DNA of 32,559 nt from Enterosoma sp964427595 (GTDB lineage: Bacteria; Bacillota_I; Bacilli_A; RFN20; CAG-288): assembly GCA_964427595.1 (NCBI GenBank), contig CAYRUQ010000014.1, forward strand, positions 1 to 32,559, written 5' to 3'. The notes beneath the pieces were generated by a model, which was given only the letters and a program-made list of their open reading frames with translations, searched no databases and was not told the origin of the DNA. Position numbers and translations under genes: made by a program. Below are positions 6,700 through 14,534 of this stretch, piece after piece (positions within the stretch are counted from its first letter, which is position 1; the number at the start of each line of letters is the position of its first letter).

Positions 6700-7309
6700 A
6701 ATCCATCAAATTTTGAATATCAGTCTTCTTTCTGGTATCCTCGTTGACCATCGAAGCTCCGATGCCTTTTCGGCTCTCTCCTCTTTCCATCTCTAAAATC
6801 AATTTCTCAGCTCTCTTCATAGAGATAGAACCGGATTTGTTGATGCTCTTTTGACAGGCTTCTTTGATCTGATCTTCGCTAGCACCTGATTTAAGCCAGT
6901 TGAAGACGCTATCCTTCTCGATAGGAGAAAGAGTCCTACCGATCAGCTTTTCTAAATACTCGACTAACTTCGCACTCGAGGAAGAATTATCAGTTGAAGT
7001 AGCAAGATAAAGATCTTTTTTAAGGTCTTCAAATAATCTCTCTTTAAAGCTTTCTAAAGAGAAGAAGGAGTTTTTATCGATCGTCAAATACTTCTTCTCT
7101 AAAAGCTTATTTAAAGAAGCATCGATATCCTCTTTTTTCGCACTCATATAAGAAGAGAGGAGATCAGCTGTCAAAAGCTGATCAGCTTCGATTGATAAAA
7201 CAAGATCACACATGAAAAGAACCATGACATCTAATTCTTCCAAAGAATAGCTTCGGTATCTTTTTAATAGGATATTCTTCCAATCAATATCGGCATGAGT
7301 GATGGTCAT
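6680..7309 (-). CDS. dnaD: DnaD-family replication initiation protein
   Basis: DnaD helps load the replicative helicase at oriC and at restarting forks in Bacillota. This 209-residue protein has the two expected parts. An N-terminal winged-helix region (about 10-95) includes LLSSYMSAKKEDIDASLNKL and the wing LEKKYLTI. A C-terminal DnaD/DnaB2 helical domain (about 112-172) includes LEKLIGRTLSPIEKDSVFNW and SMKRAEKLILEM. The serine-rich linker lies near residues 104-110. AAAGGAGC precedes the ATG. A hairpin upstream (7333-7354) separates it from hup, so some transcription may end before it. Confidence 0.9.
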   Translation of the reverse strand: MTITHADIDWKNILLKRYRSYSLEELDVMVLFMCDLVLSIEADQLLTADLLSSYMSAKKEDIDASLNKLLEKKYLTIDKNSFFSLESFKERLFEDLKKDLYLATSTDNSSSSAKLVEYLEKLIGRTLSPIEKDSVFNWLKSGASEDQIKEACQKSINKSGSISMKRAEKLILEMERGESRKGIGASMVNEDTRKKTDIQNLMDYDWTTN

Positions 7310-7327
7310 AAATGCTCCTTTACATTC

Positions 7328-7354
7328 AAAAAGAGCCGCCCAATAGGCAGGCTC
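7328..7354 (-). terminator. Terminator downstream of hup
   Basis: On the minus strand GAGCC and GCC, with a bulged T, pair with GGC-GGCTC around a short loop, and five T follow. It lies between hup and dnaD and probably limits read-through from the hup transcript into dnaD-nth. Confidence 0.65.
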
Positions 7355-7372
7355 AGTTAAGAAGTTCTTCGC

Positions 7373-7678
7373 TTATTTGCTGTTGACGAGATCCTTTAAA
7401 GTCTTAGAAGGTTTGAATTTGACAGCTTTGCTAGCAGGGATGGTGATCTTCTGATTAGGATCAGAAGGATTGACACCTTCACGAGCCTGTCTGTCAGTGA
7501 GAGTGAAAGACCCAAAACCAGCGATTTTAACTGTTCCGTAATCAGGATCAACTAAACCTCTAGCGATGTTGACGAAAATCAGTTCAACCGCCTTTAAAGC
7601 TTCACCCTTTTGCATGCGACCATCTTGCGCTAATTGAGTAGCTAAATCTTCCTTTGTGATTGTTTTTTGATCGTTCAT
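7373..7678 (-). CDS. hup: DNA-binding protein HU
   Basis: HU is the small basic nucleoid protein that bends DNA as a dimer. The corrected start at 7678 gives 101 residues, MNDQKTITKEDLA; an upstream in-frame start at 7714 would place the promoter -10 inside the gene. AAAGGTGGG lies upstream of the chosen ATG. The helical N-terminal half is followed by VKIAGFGSFTLTDRQAREG, then NPSDPNQKITIPASKAVKFKP, the flexible DNA-embracing arm with its conserved Asn-Pro turn. It is about ten residues longer than the 90-residue norm because of its N-terminus and a VDPDYG insertion. It has its own promoter at 7710-7737. Confidence 0.95.
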   Translation of the reverse strand: MNDQKTITKEDLATQLAQDGRMQKGEALKAVELIFVNIARGLVDPDYGTVKIAGFGSFTLTDRQAREGVNPSDPNQKITIPASKAVKFKPSKTLKDLVNSK

Positions 7679-7709
7679 AAGATAATCCCACCTTTCTACT
7701 AATAAGAGT

Positions 7710-7737
7710 ATCATATAGGTTGAAGAAAATTCAACAA
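7710..7737 (-). promoter_or_regulatory. Probable hup promoter
   Basis: On the minus strand TTGTTG (7737-7732) and TATGAT (7715-7710) are separated by 16 bases, about 30 bases before the corrected hup start. A hairpin made from GCGAT/ATCGC and GCCA/TGGC at 7742-7771 lies just upstream, directly after the gpsA stop codon, and lacks a T-run. Confidence 0.55.
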
Positions 7738-7771
7738 TTTTGCGATATTTTAGCCATTTTTGGCAAATCGC

Positions 7772-8764
7772 CTACTCTTTTTTCAGCTCTCTAATCATCA
7801 ATGATTCAACTGCTTTTGAAGGTGTCATGTTCTCAAAAAGAACTTGATAGACTGCTTCGGTAATCGGCATAGAAATACCCTTAGCTTTAGCGACTTCGTG
7901 AACATATTTCGTAGTGTAAATACCTTCCACCGTCTTGGTGTTATTTTCTAAAGCTGAGACAGGAGAGTCTGCTTTTCCAATCTCAAAACCTAAAGAGAAG
8001 TTACGGCTCTTTAAGGAATTACAAGTAAGAGAGAGATCTCCGATACCGCTAAGTCCCATAAATGTCTCATCTTTAGCACCGAAGGCTTTTCCATATCTCA
8101 TGATCTCGGTGATACCACGGGTGACTAAAGCGGCTCTAGCATTCTCTTCTTGTCCGAGACCTTTTAAAGTGCCAGCAGCGATAGCGATGACATTCTTTAA
8201 AGCAGCTGCTATCTCAGCACCAGGTTCATCATTGTTGGTATAGACTCTAAAATAAGGGCCTGAGAAGAGATTCTGAATATAAATAGCTTCTATCAAGTTG
8301 ACAGAAGTAGCGGTGATACAAGTCAGTCCATCATGGATGACTTCCTCGGCATAAGAAGGGCCGAGAAGAGAGACGATCGGATATCTTATCTCTTCATCAA
8401 GTTCAGAGCGTAGGACATCAGAGAGCCTAGAAAAATCAGAAGGATCAAATCCTTTAGCAGTCGAAACGATATGAACTTTATGATCAAGAAGAGAAGAGAC
8501 TTCTCTTGCGACGATTCTATAAACCTTTGAAGGGACAGAGAAGATGACGGTATCAGTGTCTTTTAAAGCAGCTTTTAAATCCTTAGTCCAGTAGAGAGTA
8601 CTAGCTAAAACGACATCTGAGAAATGAAGTGGATTTCTATGGTCGACATTGATTCTCTCATAGATAGGATTGAGGTCATAAACAGCTACCTCATAATTCT
8701 TCTTAGCGAGAAGATTAGCAAGAGCGATACCCCAAGCACCAGCTCCTAGGACAGTGATTTTCAT
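7772..8764 (-). CDS. gpsA: Glycerol-3-phosphate dehydrogenase [NAD(P)+]
   Basis: GpsA reduces dihydroxyacetone phosphate to sn-glycerol 3-phosphate, the backbone for phospholipid synthesis, linking to the aldolase product made by fba. The 330-residue protein starts with the nucleotide-binding GAGAWGIALA (7-16). It has SAKG-like STAKGFD at 101-107, LLGPSYAEEV at 133-142 and the catalytic Lys at 190 in AALKNVIAIAAG. GLSGIGDLSLTC is at 237-248, followed by SRN at 253-255, which binds substrate. Its ATG overlaps the der stop by four bases (ATGA), so the two are translationally coupled. Confidence 0.97.
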   Translation of the reverse strand: MKITVLGAGAWGIALANLLAKKNYEVAVYDLNPIYERINVDHRNPLHFSDVVLASTLYWTKDLKAALKDTDTVIFSVPSKVYRIVAREVSSLLDHKVHIVSTAKGFDPSDFSRLSDVLRSELDEEIRYPIVSLLGPSYAEEVIHDGLTCITATSVNLIEAIYIQNLFSGPYFRVYTNNDEPGAEIAAALKNVIAIAAGTLKGLGQEENARAALVTRGITEIMRYGKAFGAKDETFMGLSGIGDLSLTCNSLKSRNFSLGFEIGKADSPVSALENNTKTVEGIYTTKYVHEVAKAKGISMPITEAVYQVLFENMTPSKAVESLMIRELKKE

Positions 8765-10095
8765 TTTAAATCCTCCCCGATACCATTTCTCTTACCACGG
8801 ATGACTAATCTGATAGGGACATTATCAAATCCGAAAGAACGTCTGATCACATTCTCAAGATAACGCTTATAGGAGAAGTGGAAATAATTCGGATTATTAC
8901 AGAATAAAACGAAGGTCGGAGGAAGAGCATCGCTTTGAGTACAATAACTGATCCTCAGTCTTCCACCATTGAAATCGGGAGCTTCATTATCCATCTGCGC
9001 TTTCATTATGACGTTGTTTAATAAAGAAGAAGGGACTTTCTTCTTCAAGTTATCATCAACCTCATGGAGGGCTTGGAAGATCCTGTGGATATTAGTTCCG
9101 TTTTTGGCCGAGCAATAAACGATCGGTGCATAATCCAAGAACTTGAAATAGGTTCTCAGTTCTTTGGAGTACTTGATCTGAGCATCTTGTTCATGAGAGT
9201 GAAGATCCCATTTGTTGACGACGATGATGACCGGTTTATCATTTTCCACCGCATAAGAAGAGACATGGACATCTTGGCTGACTAAACCTTCTCCAGCATC
9301 GATGAGTAAAAGGATGATATCAGCTCTTCTTGCTGCATCAGCTGAGCGGATGACCGCATACTTATCTAAGTCTAAAGCGACTTTACCTGGTCTTTTGATA
9401 CCAGCAGTATCGATCATCACGTACTTCTTTCCATCTCTTTCAAACTGGATGTCAACGCTGTCTCTAGTCGTTCCCGAGACAGGAGAGACGATGACTCTCT
9501 CATAACCTAAGATCTTGTTAGCTAAAGAAGATTTACCGGTGTTAGGACGACCGAGAAGGGCGAAAGTCAAAGCACCTTTATAAGGATCGACGATCGTCTC
9601 AGGAAGACGAGAGATGACTTCATCTAACAGGTCACCAAGTCCTATACCATGCTCAGCAGAGATAGCGAAAGGAGTTCCGAAACCTAAAGAACAGAATTCA
9701 TAACTATTACCGATCAAAGTGATATCATCTATCTTATTGGCACATAAAACCACTTTATCTCGATAAGGATAAAGTTTTTTAGCGACAAACAGATCGGCGT
9801 CGGTCACCCCTGCTCTTCCATCAGTGATGAAAAGGATGACATCAGCTTCTTCACAACCAGCTTCCACCTGGGATTGAACTTCCTTTTGAAAAGGGATGTT
9901 CTCTCCGGTTATTCCACCAGTGTCGATCAAAGTGAATTTTTTATCAAGCCAGTGTCCTTCACCATAGTTTCTATCTCTAGTGATACCTCTCTCTTTACCG
10001 GTGATCTCTTTTCTTGAGTCAGTAAGACGATTAAAAAGAGTTGATTTACCGCTAGAAGGAGACCCCACTAGTGCGACTTTTCCGTATATTTCCAT
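8761..10095 (-). CDS. der: Ribosome assembly GTPase Der (EngA)
   Basis: Der has two GTPase domains in tandem and acts in assembly of the 50S subunit. The 444 residues show both. Domain 1 has GSPSSGKS at 11-18, DTGG at 58-61 and NKID at 120-123. Domain 2 has GRPNTGKS at 182-189, DTAG at 229-232 and NKWD at 294-297. A KH-like C-terminal domain follows (about 355-440), including PPTFVLFCNNPNYFHFSYKR. The first P-loop has SPSSG rather than the common RPNVG, still a valid Walker A. It overlaps cmk by 28 bp and gpsA by 4 bp, the compact order common in Bacillota. Confidence 0.97.
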   Translation of the reverse strand: MEIYGKVALVGSPSSGKSTLFNRLTDSRKEITGKERGITRDRNYGEGHWLDKKFTLIDTGGITGENIPFQKEVQSQVEAGCEEADVILFITDGRAGVTDADLFVAKKLYPYRDKVVLCANKIDDITLIGNSYEFCSLGFGTPFAISAEHGIGLGDLLDEVISRLPETIVDPYKGALTFALLGRPNTGKSSLANKILGYERVIVSPVSGTTRDSVDIQFERDGKKYVMIDTAGIKRPGKVALDLDKYAVIRSADAARRADIILLLIDAGEGLVSQDVHVSSYAVENDKPVIIVVNKWDLHSHEQDAQIKYSKELRTYFKFLDYAPIVYCSAKNGTNIHRIFQALHEVDDNLKKKVPSSLLNNVIMKAQMDNEAPDFNGGRLRISYCTQSDALPPTFVLFCNNPNYFHFSYKRYLENVIRRSFGFDNVPIRLVIRGKRNGIGEDLK

Positions 10096-10763
10096 CGCTC
10101 ACCTACTTTCCGATAGAAGAGTTCAACGATCGCTTTGATCTCCTCTTCTATGCTCATATTAGAAGTATCAAGAAGGATAGCATCACTAGCTTGACATAAA
10201 GGAGAAATATCTCGATGAGAATCGATATGATCTCTCCTGATCAAATCCTCTTGAATTTCATCTAAAGAAGAAGGGACTCCCTTCTCCTGATATTCTTTAT
10301 GACGTCGATAAGCTCTCGCTCCTACCGAAGCGACTTGGAAGATCTTCAAGTCAGCATCAGGAAGGACGACTGTCCCGATATCTCTTCCATCCATCACGAC
10401 ATCATTCTCTCTAGCCATCTCTCTTTGAAGAAGGACGAGCTTCTCTCTCACCTTCTCATAAGCACAGGCATAAGAGACTAAAGAAGTCACCTCTTTGCTT
10501 CGACACTCCTTAGAGACATCGACACCATTAAGATAAATCCTTCCTTCTTTATCCTCTCTTAAATGAAGTTTAGGAAGAAGGAATAAGGCGTCTTCTTCAC
10601 TTTTAGGATCTAAAGAAGAAGAGAGCATGAAATAAGTGAAGGCTCGATACATAGCCCCGGTGTCCACATACAAAAAATTGAGGATGTCAGCAACTCCTTT
10701 GGCGGCGGTTGATTTACCACTGGCAGCTGGGCCATCGATAGCTATAGCAAAGTGTTTTTTCAT
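10068..10763 (-). CDS. cmk: Cytidylate kinase
   Basis: Cmk phosphorylates CMP and dCMP to the diphosphates using ATP. The 231-residue protein begins with the P-loop GPAASGKST at 11-19, then YVDTGAMYRAFTYF, the CMP-binding signature. VMDGRDIGTVVLPDADLKIF follows, including the nucleotide-binding Asp-Gly-Arg-Asp. The lid region RRHKEYQEKG and the EDLIRRDHIDSHRDISPL segment, which closes over substrate, are present. Its ATG overlaps the stop of the upstream membrane protein gene (TAATG). The 3' end runs 28 bases into der. Confidence 0.97.
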   Translation of the reverse strand: MKKHFAIAIDGPAASGKSTAAKGVADILNFLYVDTGAMYRAFTYFMLSSSLDPKSEEDALFLLPKLHLREDKEGRIYLNGVDVSKECRSKEVTSLVSYACAYEKVREKLVLLQREMARENDVVMDGRDIGTVVLPDADLKIFQVASVGARAYRRHKEYQEKGVPSSLDEIQEDLIRRDHIDSHRDISPLCQASDAILLDTSNMSIEEEIKAIVELFYRKVGERWKYTEKSH

Positions 10764-11122
10764 TACAGTACTCCATTGACGACTAAAACGATGATGACGA
10801 TCAAAGCGACGATAAGAAGAGCGACTAAAGACCAGATGAGAGTAGTCAGAGAGAAATGAATCAAGAATCGGTTCTTCTTTTTCTTCTTGTTGTACTTACT
10901 TTTAACTTCTTTTCTCTCTAAGGATGAAGAATAAGACTCGTATTGATCTAAAAGCTCTTCAGCTGATAAGACGAGCGTGTTTTTCGTATCGTTATCATTC
11001 TTCTCACTGACTTTGTGAGCAGCATTATCAGGTAAAGCTTTAGAATCGAATGAATAAGACTTCATCTGGGAGATTTGTTGGCGTTTCTCAGCGTATTTGA
11101 TGACACGGCTTTTCGTTTCCAT
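10763..11122 (-). CDS. Tail-anchored protein of unknown function upstream of cmk
   Basis: The corrected ATG at 11122 gives 119 residues; GGAGG lies eight bases upstream, and the alternative TTG at 11125 is too close. Residues 1-85 are charged and likely disordered, with acidic and serine-rich stretches. A basic patch (KSKYNKKKKKNRF) precedes one long hydrophobic helix of about 30 residues ending LVVNGVL at the C-terminus. That predicts a cytoplasmic protein anchored by its tail. It is the first gene of the cmk-der-gpsA block and overlaps cmk by one base, so it is likely co-expressed. I do not recognise a family. Confidence 0.75.
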   Translation of the reverse strand: METKSRVIKYAEKRQQISQMKSYSFDSKALPDNAAHKVSEKNDNDTKNTLVLSAEELLDQYESYSSSLERKEVKSKYNKKKKKNRFLIHFSLTTLIWSLVALLIVALIVIIVLVVNGVL

Positions 11123-11148
11123 CAAGCAAACCTCCTTCCTAAATAATT

Positions 11149-11178
11149 ATTATAGCTTAAGAAGAGAGTCTTTCTTAA
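11149..11178 (-). promoter_or_regulatory. Promoter with inverted repeat for the cmk operon
   Basis: On the minus strand TATAAT occupies 11154-11149. The inverted repeat TTAAGAA (11157-11163) / TTCTTAA (11172-11178), spacer 8, covers the spacer and -35 region, where TTAAGA (11178-11173) could serve as a weak -35. The overlap suggests either a repressor site or a short hairpin ending upstream NUDIX transcription. Confidence 0.45.
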
Positions 11179-11183
11179 AACTA

Positions 11184-11789
11184 CTAATCAAAAATGGTCT
11201 TCTTATCTCTAGCAGCTAGTATGATCCTTCTCATCTCACTCTCATCATTCTTTTTGGAAAAAGCAGGAAGATCATCAATAGGAAAGTAATCTCTTGAGAT
11301 AATCTCAAAGCATGGAGATGAGAAAGAAGAAGTGACTTCAGCTTCAAAAGCGATGATGTACTCAGGAGCGGAAGTAGTAGCTAGATCTTTATATCTATCT
11401 AAGACAGCGACTAATCTGATGATTCTCGCATCACAACCAGCTTCTTCCTTGATCTCTTTTAATGCTGACTCAGATGGAGATAAAGAGAGTTCAGCAAACC
11501 CACCAGGAAGCGAATAAAGAGAATCAGATCTCTCTTGAACGAGTAGAACCTTCTCTCTTTTCTCATCAAAAATGACGCTTCTTACTGATACTGATGGAGT
11601 CGGATAGATGTTTCTTTTAAAGATATTCTCTCCTTCAAAGATGATATCCTTCTTCTTTAAAAAAGACTTGACCTCTTTTTCAATCTCCAAGTAATTATCG
11701 ATCGCATAAGGATCAGTCGAATACTTGAGACCGACTTTGGTCAACTCTTCGATCTTGAGGAGAAAATCAGTTAAATCGTTATCTTTCAT
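11184..11789 (-). CDS. NUDIX hydrolase with N-terminal helical domain
   Basis: NUDIX enzymes hydrolyse nucleoside diphosphates linked to another group X; this subgroup often acts on ADP-ribose-like substrates. The corrected start at 11789 gives 201 residues. GGAG lies upstream, while the longer version would run into the tRNA-Thr gene. Residues 1-50 form the NUDIX_N-type helical region (LLKIEELTKVGLKYSTDPYA). The NUDIX box is GGFAELSLSPSESALKEIKEEAG. The first Glu of the canonical box is Leu here, a substitution I recall as normal in the NUDIX_N subgroup, and the metal-binding EIKEE is intact. The exact substrate cannot be told. Confidence 0.88.
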   Translation of the reverse strand: MKDNDLTDFLLKIEELTKVGLKYSTDPYAIDNYLEIEKEVKSFLKKKDIIFEGENIFKRNIYPTPSVSVRSVIFDEKREKVLLVQERSDSLYSLPGGFAELSLSPSESALKEIKEEAGCDARIIRLVAVLDRYKDLATTSAPEYIIAFEAEVTSSFSSPCFEIISRDYFPIDDLPAFSKKNDESEMRRIILAARDKKTIFD

Positions 11790-11802
11790 CAGCACTCCTT
11801 CA

Positions 11803-11831
11803 TTGTGCAAAAAGGCTGAATCTGTTATCAT
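11803..11831 (+). promoter_or_regulatory. tRNA-Thr promoter
   Basis: TTGTGC (11803-11808) and TATCAT (11826-11831) are separated by 17 bases and end ten bases before the tRNA. It overlaps the 5' end of the divergent NUDIX gene region. The minus-strand reading of the same -10 is ATGATA, so both directions may start here. Confidence 0.65.
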
Positions 11832-11841
11832 ATTCTTCGCT

Positions 11842-11914
<73 letters not shown>

Positions 11915-11930
11915 TAGTCTCAAATAAAGC

Positions 11931-11957
11931 AAAGAGGCGGTTTATCACCGCCTCTTT
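11931..11957. terminator. Bidirectional terminator of tRNA-Thr and of the ribosomal superoperon
   Basis: AAAGAGGCGGT (11931-11941) pairs perfectly with ACCGCCTCTTT (11947-11957) around a five-base loop. T-runs follow on the plus strand, and A/T-rich flanks exist on the minus side. It lies 8 bases after rplQ and 16 bases after the tRNA, so it serves both convergent units. Confidence 0.9.
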
Positions 11958-11965
11958 TTTCTTGG

Positions 11966-12373
11966 TTAGTCAACAAAAGCTAACAGAGCCATTTGGGCGC
12001 TGTCACCGCGACGGACATAAGTCCTGAGAATGCGGGTATAACCGCCATTTCTCTCACGGTATTTAGGTCCGTAGACATCGAAGAGCTTTTGAAGAGCAGT
12101 CTTCTTAGTTCTAGGATCAACAAATCCTTCCGGACGGACGAATCTAGCCGCTCTTCTGCGACTAGCTAAATCGCCGTTTTTAGCATAAGTGACCAGTCTT
12201 TCAGCCTCTTGCTGAGCTCTCTTAGCTACAGAGAGGGTGACCTGAACTTGGCCGGAGATGATCAGCTGAGAGACGACATTTCTCAGCATGTTCTTCTCTT
12301 TGTCGGAAGTATAACCCGCCTTGAAGCGGACGCCACCTTTACCGTGGACGTTCTTTCTACCGATAGTGCTCAT
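11966..12373 (-). CDS. rplQ: Ribosomal protein L17
   Basis: L17 is a 50S protein at the exit-tunnel side. The start at 12373 (ATG, GAGGT eight bases upstream) gives 135 residues, MSTIGRKNVHGKGG; an earlier TTG start is unlikely. KNMLRNVVSQLI, RAQQEAERLVTYAKNGDLASRRRAARFV and the C-terminal RNGGYTRILRTYVRRGDSAQMALLAFV are the family hallmarks. It is about 15 residues longer than the B. subtilis protein because of a loop near RFKAGYTSDK. It is the last gene of the superoperon, after rpoA, as usual. Confidence 0.97.
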   Translation of the reverse strand: MSTIGRKNVHGKGGVRFKAGYTSDKEKNMLRNVVSQLIISGQVQVTLSVAKRAQQEAERLVTYAKNGDLASRRRAARFVRPEGFVDPRTKKTALQKLFDVYGPKYRERNGGYTRILRTYVRRGDSAQMALLAFVD

Positions 12374-12384
12374 TTTCAATTACC

Positions 12385-13353
12385 TCACTTTTTGATGTTA
12401 TCGTCGTGCTGGAGAGAGAGATTCATGCTGGCGAGCTTGTCGAGAATTTCTTTGTAGGATTTCTTGCCGAGGTTTCTGACGGTCATCAGCTCTGATTCCT
12501 TCATATTGCAGAGATCTTGAACGCTCTTGAGTCCATTTCTCTTCAGACAGTTATAGGAGCGGACTGAGAGATCGAGATCCTCTAAAGATAAAGCGGAATA
12601 GTTCTTCTCAGGCTTCTCCTCGGAGATGGTCATGATGGTAGCTTGCTTGACAGCTTCATCGAGTTCTTCGAAGAGCTTGAAGTGCTCATCTAAGATCTTG
12701 GAAGCTAAGGCGATAGCACCTTGGGGAGTCATCGAACCATTAGTGGTGACTTCTAAGACCAATTTCTCATAAGAGGAATCACGGTCGACACGATCAGGTT
12801 CGATATCAGTCTTGACCTTGATGATCGGTGAGAAGTTAGAGTCGACCGGAATAGTTCCGACCGGCATATCTCTTCTCTTGTTCTCCTCAGCGGTGACAAA
12901 GCCTCTTCCACGAGTGGCCCAGAAGGTGATCTTGATGTGACCGCCTTCAGCCAAGTGGCATAAGACGAGATCCTTGTTGATGACTTCGATCATATCAGGG
13001 CAGACGATATCGCCAGCTTTGACTTCCTTACCGCTACCTTTGACTTCAAGCTTGAGCGGAGGGATCTCTTGATCAAGACCAAGTCCGTCAAAAAGGACTA
13101 AATCTTTAATATTTAAAACGATCTGAGTGAGATCTTCGACGACACCTTCTAAGGGAGAATATTCGTGGGTAGCACCTTCAACCTGAATAGATGAGATGGC
13201 GACACCGGGAAGAGATGAGAGCATGACTCTACGAAGAGCATTACCAACGGTGATGCCGTATCCTTGCTCAAGAGGGGAGATGGTGAACTTTCCGTAATTA
13301 GAAGAAAGATTCTGTTTATCGATCGTGAACGAAGGTTTTCTAAATTCTCTCAT
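12385..13353 (-). CDS. rpoA: RNA polymerase alpha subunit
   Basis: Alpha dimerises to nucleate RNA polymerase assembly and its C-terminal domain contacts UP elements and activators. The 322-residue length fits. The N-terminal domain has SPLEQGYGITVGNALRRVML and FEELDEAVKQATIM-type segments. The C-terminal domain, about 252-315, has LDLSVRSYNCLKRNGLKSVQ followed by VRNLGKKSYKEI, the two helix-hairpin-helix parts that bind DNA. AAGGAG lies eight bases before the ATG. Position between rpsK and rplQ is canonical for Bacillota, where rpsD is elsewhere. Confidence 0.98.
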   Translation of the reverse strand: MREFRKPSFTIDKQNLSSNYGKFTISPLEQGYGITVGNALRRVMLSSLPGVAISSIQVEGATHEYSPLEGVVEDLTQIVLNIKDLVLFDGLGLDQEIPPLKLEVKGSGKEVKAGDIVCPDMIEVINKDLVLCHLAEGGHIKITFWATRGRGFVTAEENKRRDMPVGTIPVDSNFSPIIKVKTDIEPDRVDRDSSYEKLVLEVTTNGSMTPQGAIALASKILDEHFKLFEELDEAVKQATIMTISEEKPEKNYSALSLEDLDLSVRSYNCLKRNGLKSVQDLCNMKESELMTVRNLGKKSYKEILDKLASMNLSLQHDDNIKK

Positions 13354-13368
13354 TTTTAATTCTCCTTA

Positions 13369-13779
13369 TCAGCCACGAGGTCTCTTAGGAGGACGGCAAC
13401 CATTGTGAGGGATAGGGGTGACATCAGCGATGGAGGTGACTTTGAGTCCAGCCGCCTCTAAAGCTCTGACAGCAGTCTCACGACCGGGGCCGGGGCCTTT
13501 GACTTCAACATCGACGCTCTTTAAGCCACGATCGATGACATTTTTAGCGACGTTAGAAGCGGCGACTTGAGCGGCGAAGGGAGTGGACTTTCTGGAACCG
13601 GAATATCCGGAAGTACCAGCAGAAGCCCAAGCGATGACGTTGCCGGCTTCATCGGAGATGGTGACGATAGTATTGGAATAAGAGGCGTGGATGTGAGCGA
13701 CGCCTTTGGTGAAATTAAGTTTTGCCTTCTTTTTTCTGATGGTGGTCTTCTTTCCACCTTTAGTTTTCTTTTCAGCCAT
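13369..13779 (-). CDS. rpsK: Ribosomal protein S11
   Basis: S11 lies on the 30S platform near the E-site. The 136 residues include GVAHIHASYSNTIVTISDEAGN, then FAAQVAASNVAKN, KSVDVEVKGPGPGRETAVRA and PHNGCRPPKRPRG, all diagnostic. The first 20 residues are a lysine-rich tail, MAEKKTKGGKKTTIRKKKAK. The first seven codons plus the upstream SD and the preceding gene's stop are almost identical to the start of rplE 6.9 kb away (see findings). Confidence 0.98.
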   Translation of the reverse strand: MAEKKTKGGKKTTIRKKKAKLNFTKGVAHIHASYSNTIVTISDEAGNVIAWASAGTSGYSGSRKSTPFAAQVAASNVAKNVIDRGLKSVDVEVKGPGPGRETAVRALEAAGLKVTSIADVTPIPHNGCRPPKRPRG

Positions 13780-13790
13780 TGTTAATCACC

Positions 13791-14165
13791 TCATATGCCA
13801 GCTTTCTTGTGGTTGGCGACAGTCTTTCTCGGACCTTTGCAGGTTCTCGCATTAGTCTTATCTCTTTGACCACGGCAAGGGAGACCTCTCTTATGTCTCT
13901 GACCGCGATAAGTACCGATCTCTTGTAATCTCTTGATGTCCATAGAGATCTGTCTTCTCAAATCACCCTCGACGACATAGTTAGAGACCTGGTTTCTGAC
14001 AGCGGTGAGTTCGGCCTCAGAGCAGTCCTTGACTCTCTTGGTGCCATCAACCTTGGCATCAGCACAAATCTTCTTAGCTCTGGTGAGTCCGATTCCGTAG
14101 ATATAACGGAGGGAGTAAACGAGCTGTTTATCGTTAGGGATATCAACGCCAGCGATTCTAGCCAT
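13791..14165 (-). CDS. rpsM: Ribosomal protein S13
   Basis: S13 is a head protein of the 30S that contacts the P-site tRNA and the 50S. The 124-residue protein begins MARIAGVDIPNDKQLVYSLR, has the helix-two-turn-helix IYGIGLTRAKKICADAKVDG, and ends in the basic GQRHKRGLPCRGQRDKTNART tail. It follows rpmJ with 18 bases between. Its stop codon lies in the SD of rpsK, so the two are coupled. Confidence 0.98.
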   Translation of the reverse strand: MARIAGVDIPNDKQLVYSLRYIYGIGLTRAKKICADAKVDGTKRVKDCSEAELTAVRNQVSNYVVEGDLRRQISMDIKRLQEIGTYRGQRHKRGLPCRGQRDKTNARTCKGPRKTVANHKKAGI

Positions 14166-14183
14166 ATATTATCCTTTCCTTTC

Positions 14184-14297
14184 TTAGCCTTGTCTCTGTT
14201 TGTGTTTAGGGTTGGAGCAGATGACCATGACACGACCTTTTCTCTTGATGACTCTGCATTTATCGCAGATAGGTTTAACTGAAGCTCTTACTTTCAT
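14184..14297 (-). CDS. rpmJ: Ribosomal protein L36 (zinc-binding form)
   Basis: This 37-residue protein is too short for most ORF lists. Its sequence begins MKVRASVKPICDKCRVIKR and ends SNPKHKQRQG. The zinc ligands C11, C14, C27 and H32 are all present, so it is the C+ type. AGGAG lies upstream of the ATG. It sits between infA and rpsM, the standard place. L36 binds 23S rRNA deep in the 50S subunit. Confidence 0.97.
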   Translation of the reverse strand: MKVRASVKPICDKCRVIKRKGRVMVICSNPKHKQRQG

Positions 14298-14312
14298 GAT
14301 GCTTTCTCCTGT

Positions 14313-14534
14313 TTATTTATACCGGTAGACGATGCACCCAGAGGTGACATCATAAGGTGAGATCTCGACCGTCACCCGGTCACCCGGGAGGATCCTGATC
14401 TTGTTCATACGCATCTTACCGGAGATGCGGGCGCGGATTATCGCTCCTCCACCATCGAGTTTGACGGAATACTTCTCGGAGGGTAGAGTCTCGAGTACCA
14501 CACCTTCCATCTTGATGAAATCTTCTCGGCTCAT
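14313..14534 (-). CDS. infA: Translation initiation factor IF-1
   Basis: IF-1 is a single OB fold that occupies the A site during initiation. The 73 residues show MEGVVLETLPSEKYSVKLDG, SGKMRMNKIRILPGDRVTVE and SPYDVTSGCIVYRYK, which align along the whole family. The internal AIIRARISG replaces the commoner H.VLAHISG with added basic charge. Its ATG overlaps the map stop by four bases. Confidence 0.97.
   Translation of the reverse strand: MSREDFIKMEGVVLETLPSEKYSVKLDGGGAIIRARISGKMRMNKIRILPGDRVTVEISPYDVTSGCIVYRYK

Noticed and set aside
7742..7771. Hairpin after gpsA as a terminator
   Set aside because: No T-run follows on the minus strand and the stem is interrupted.
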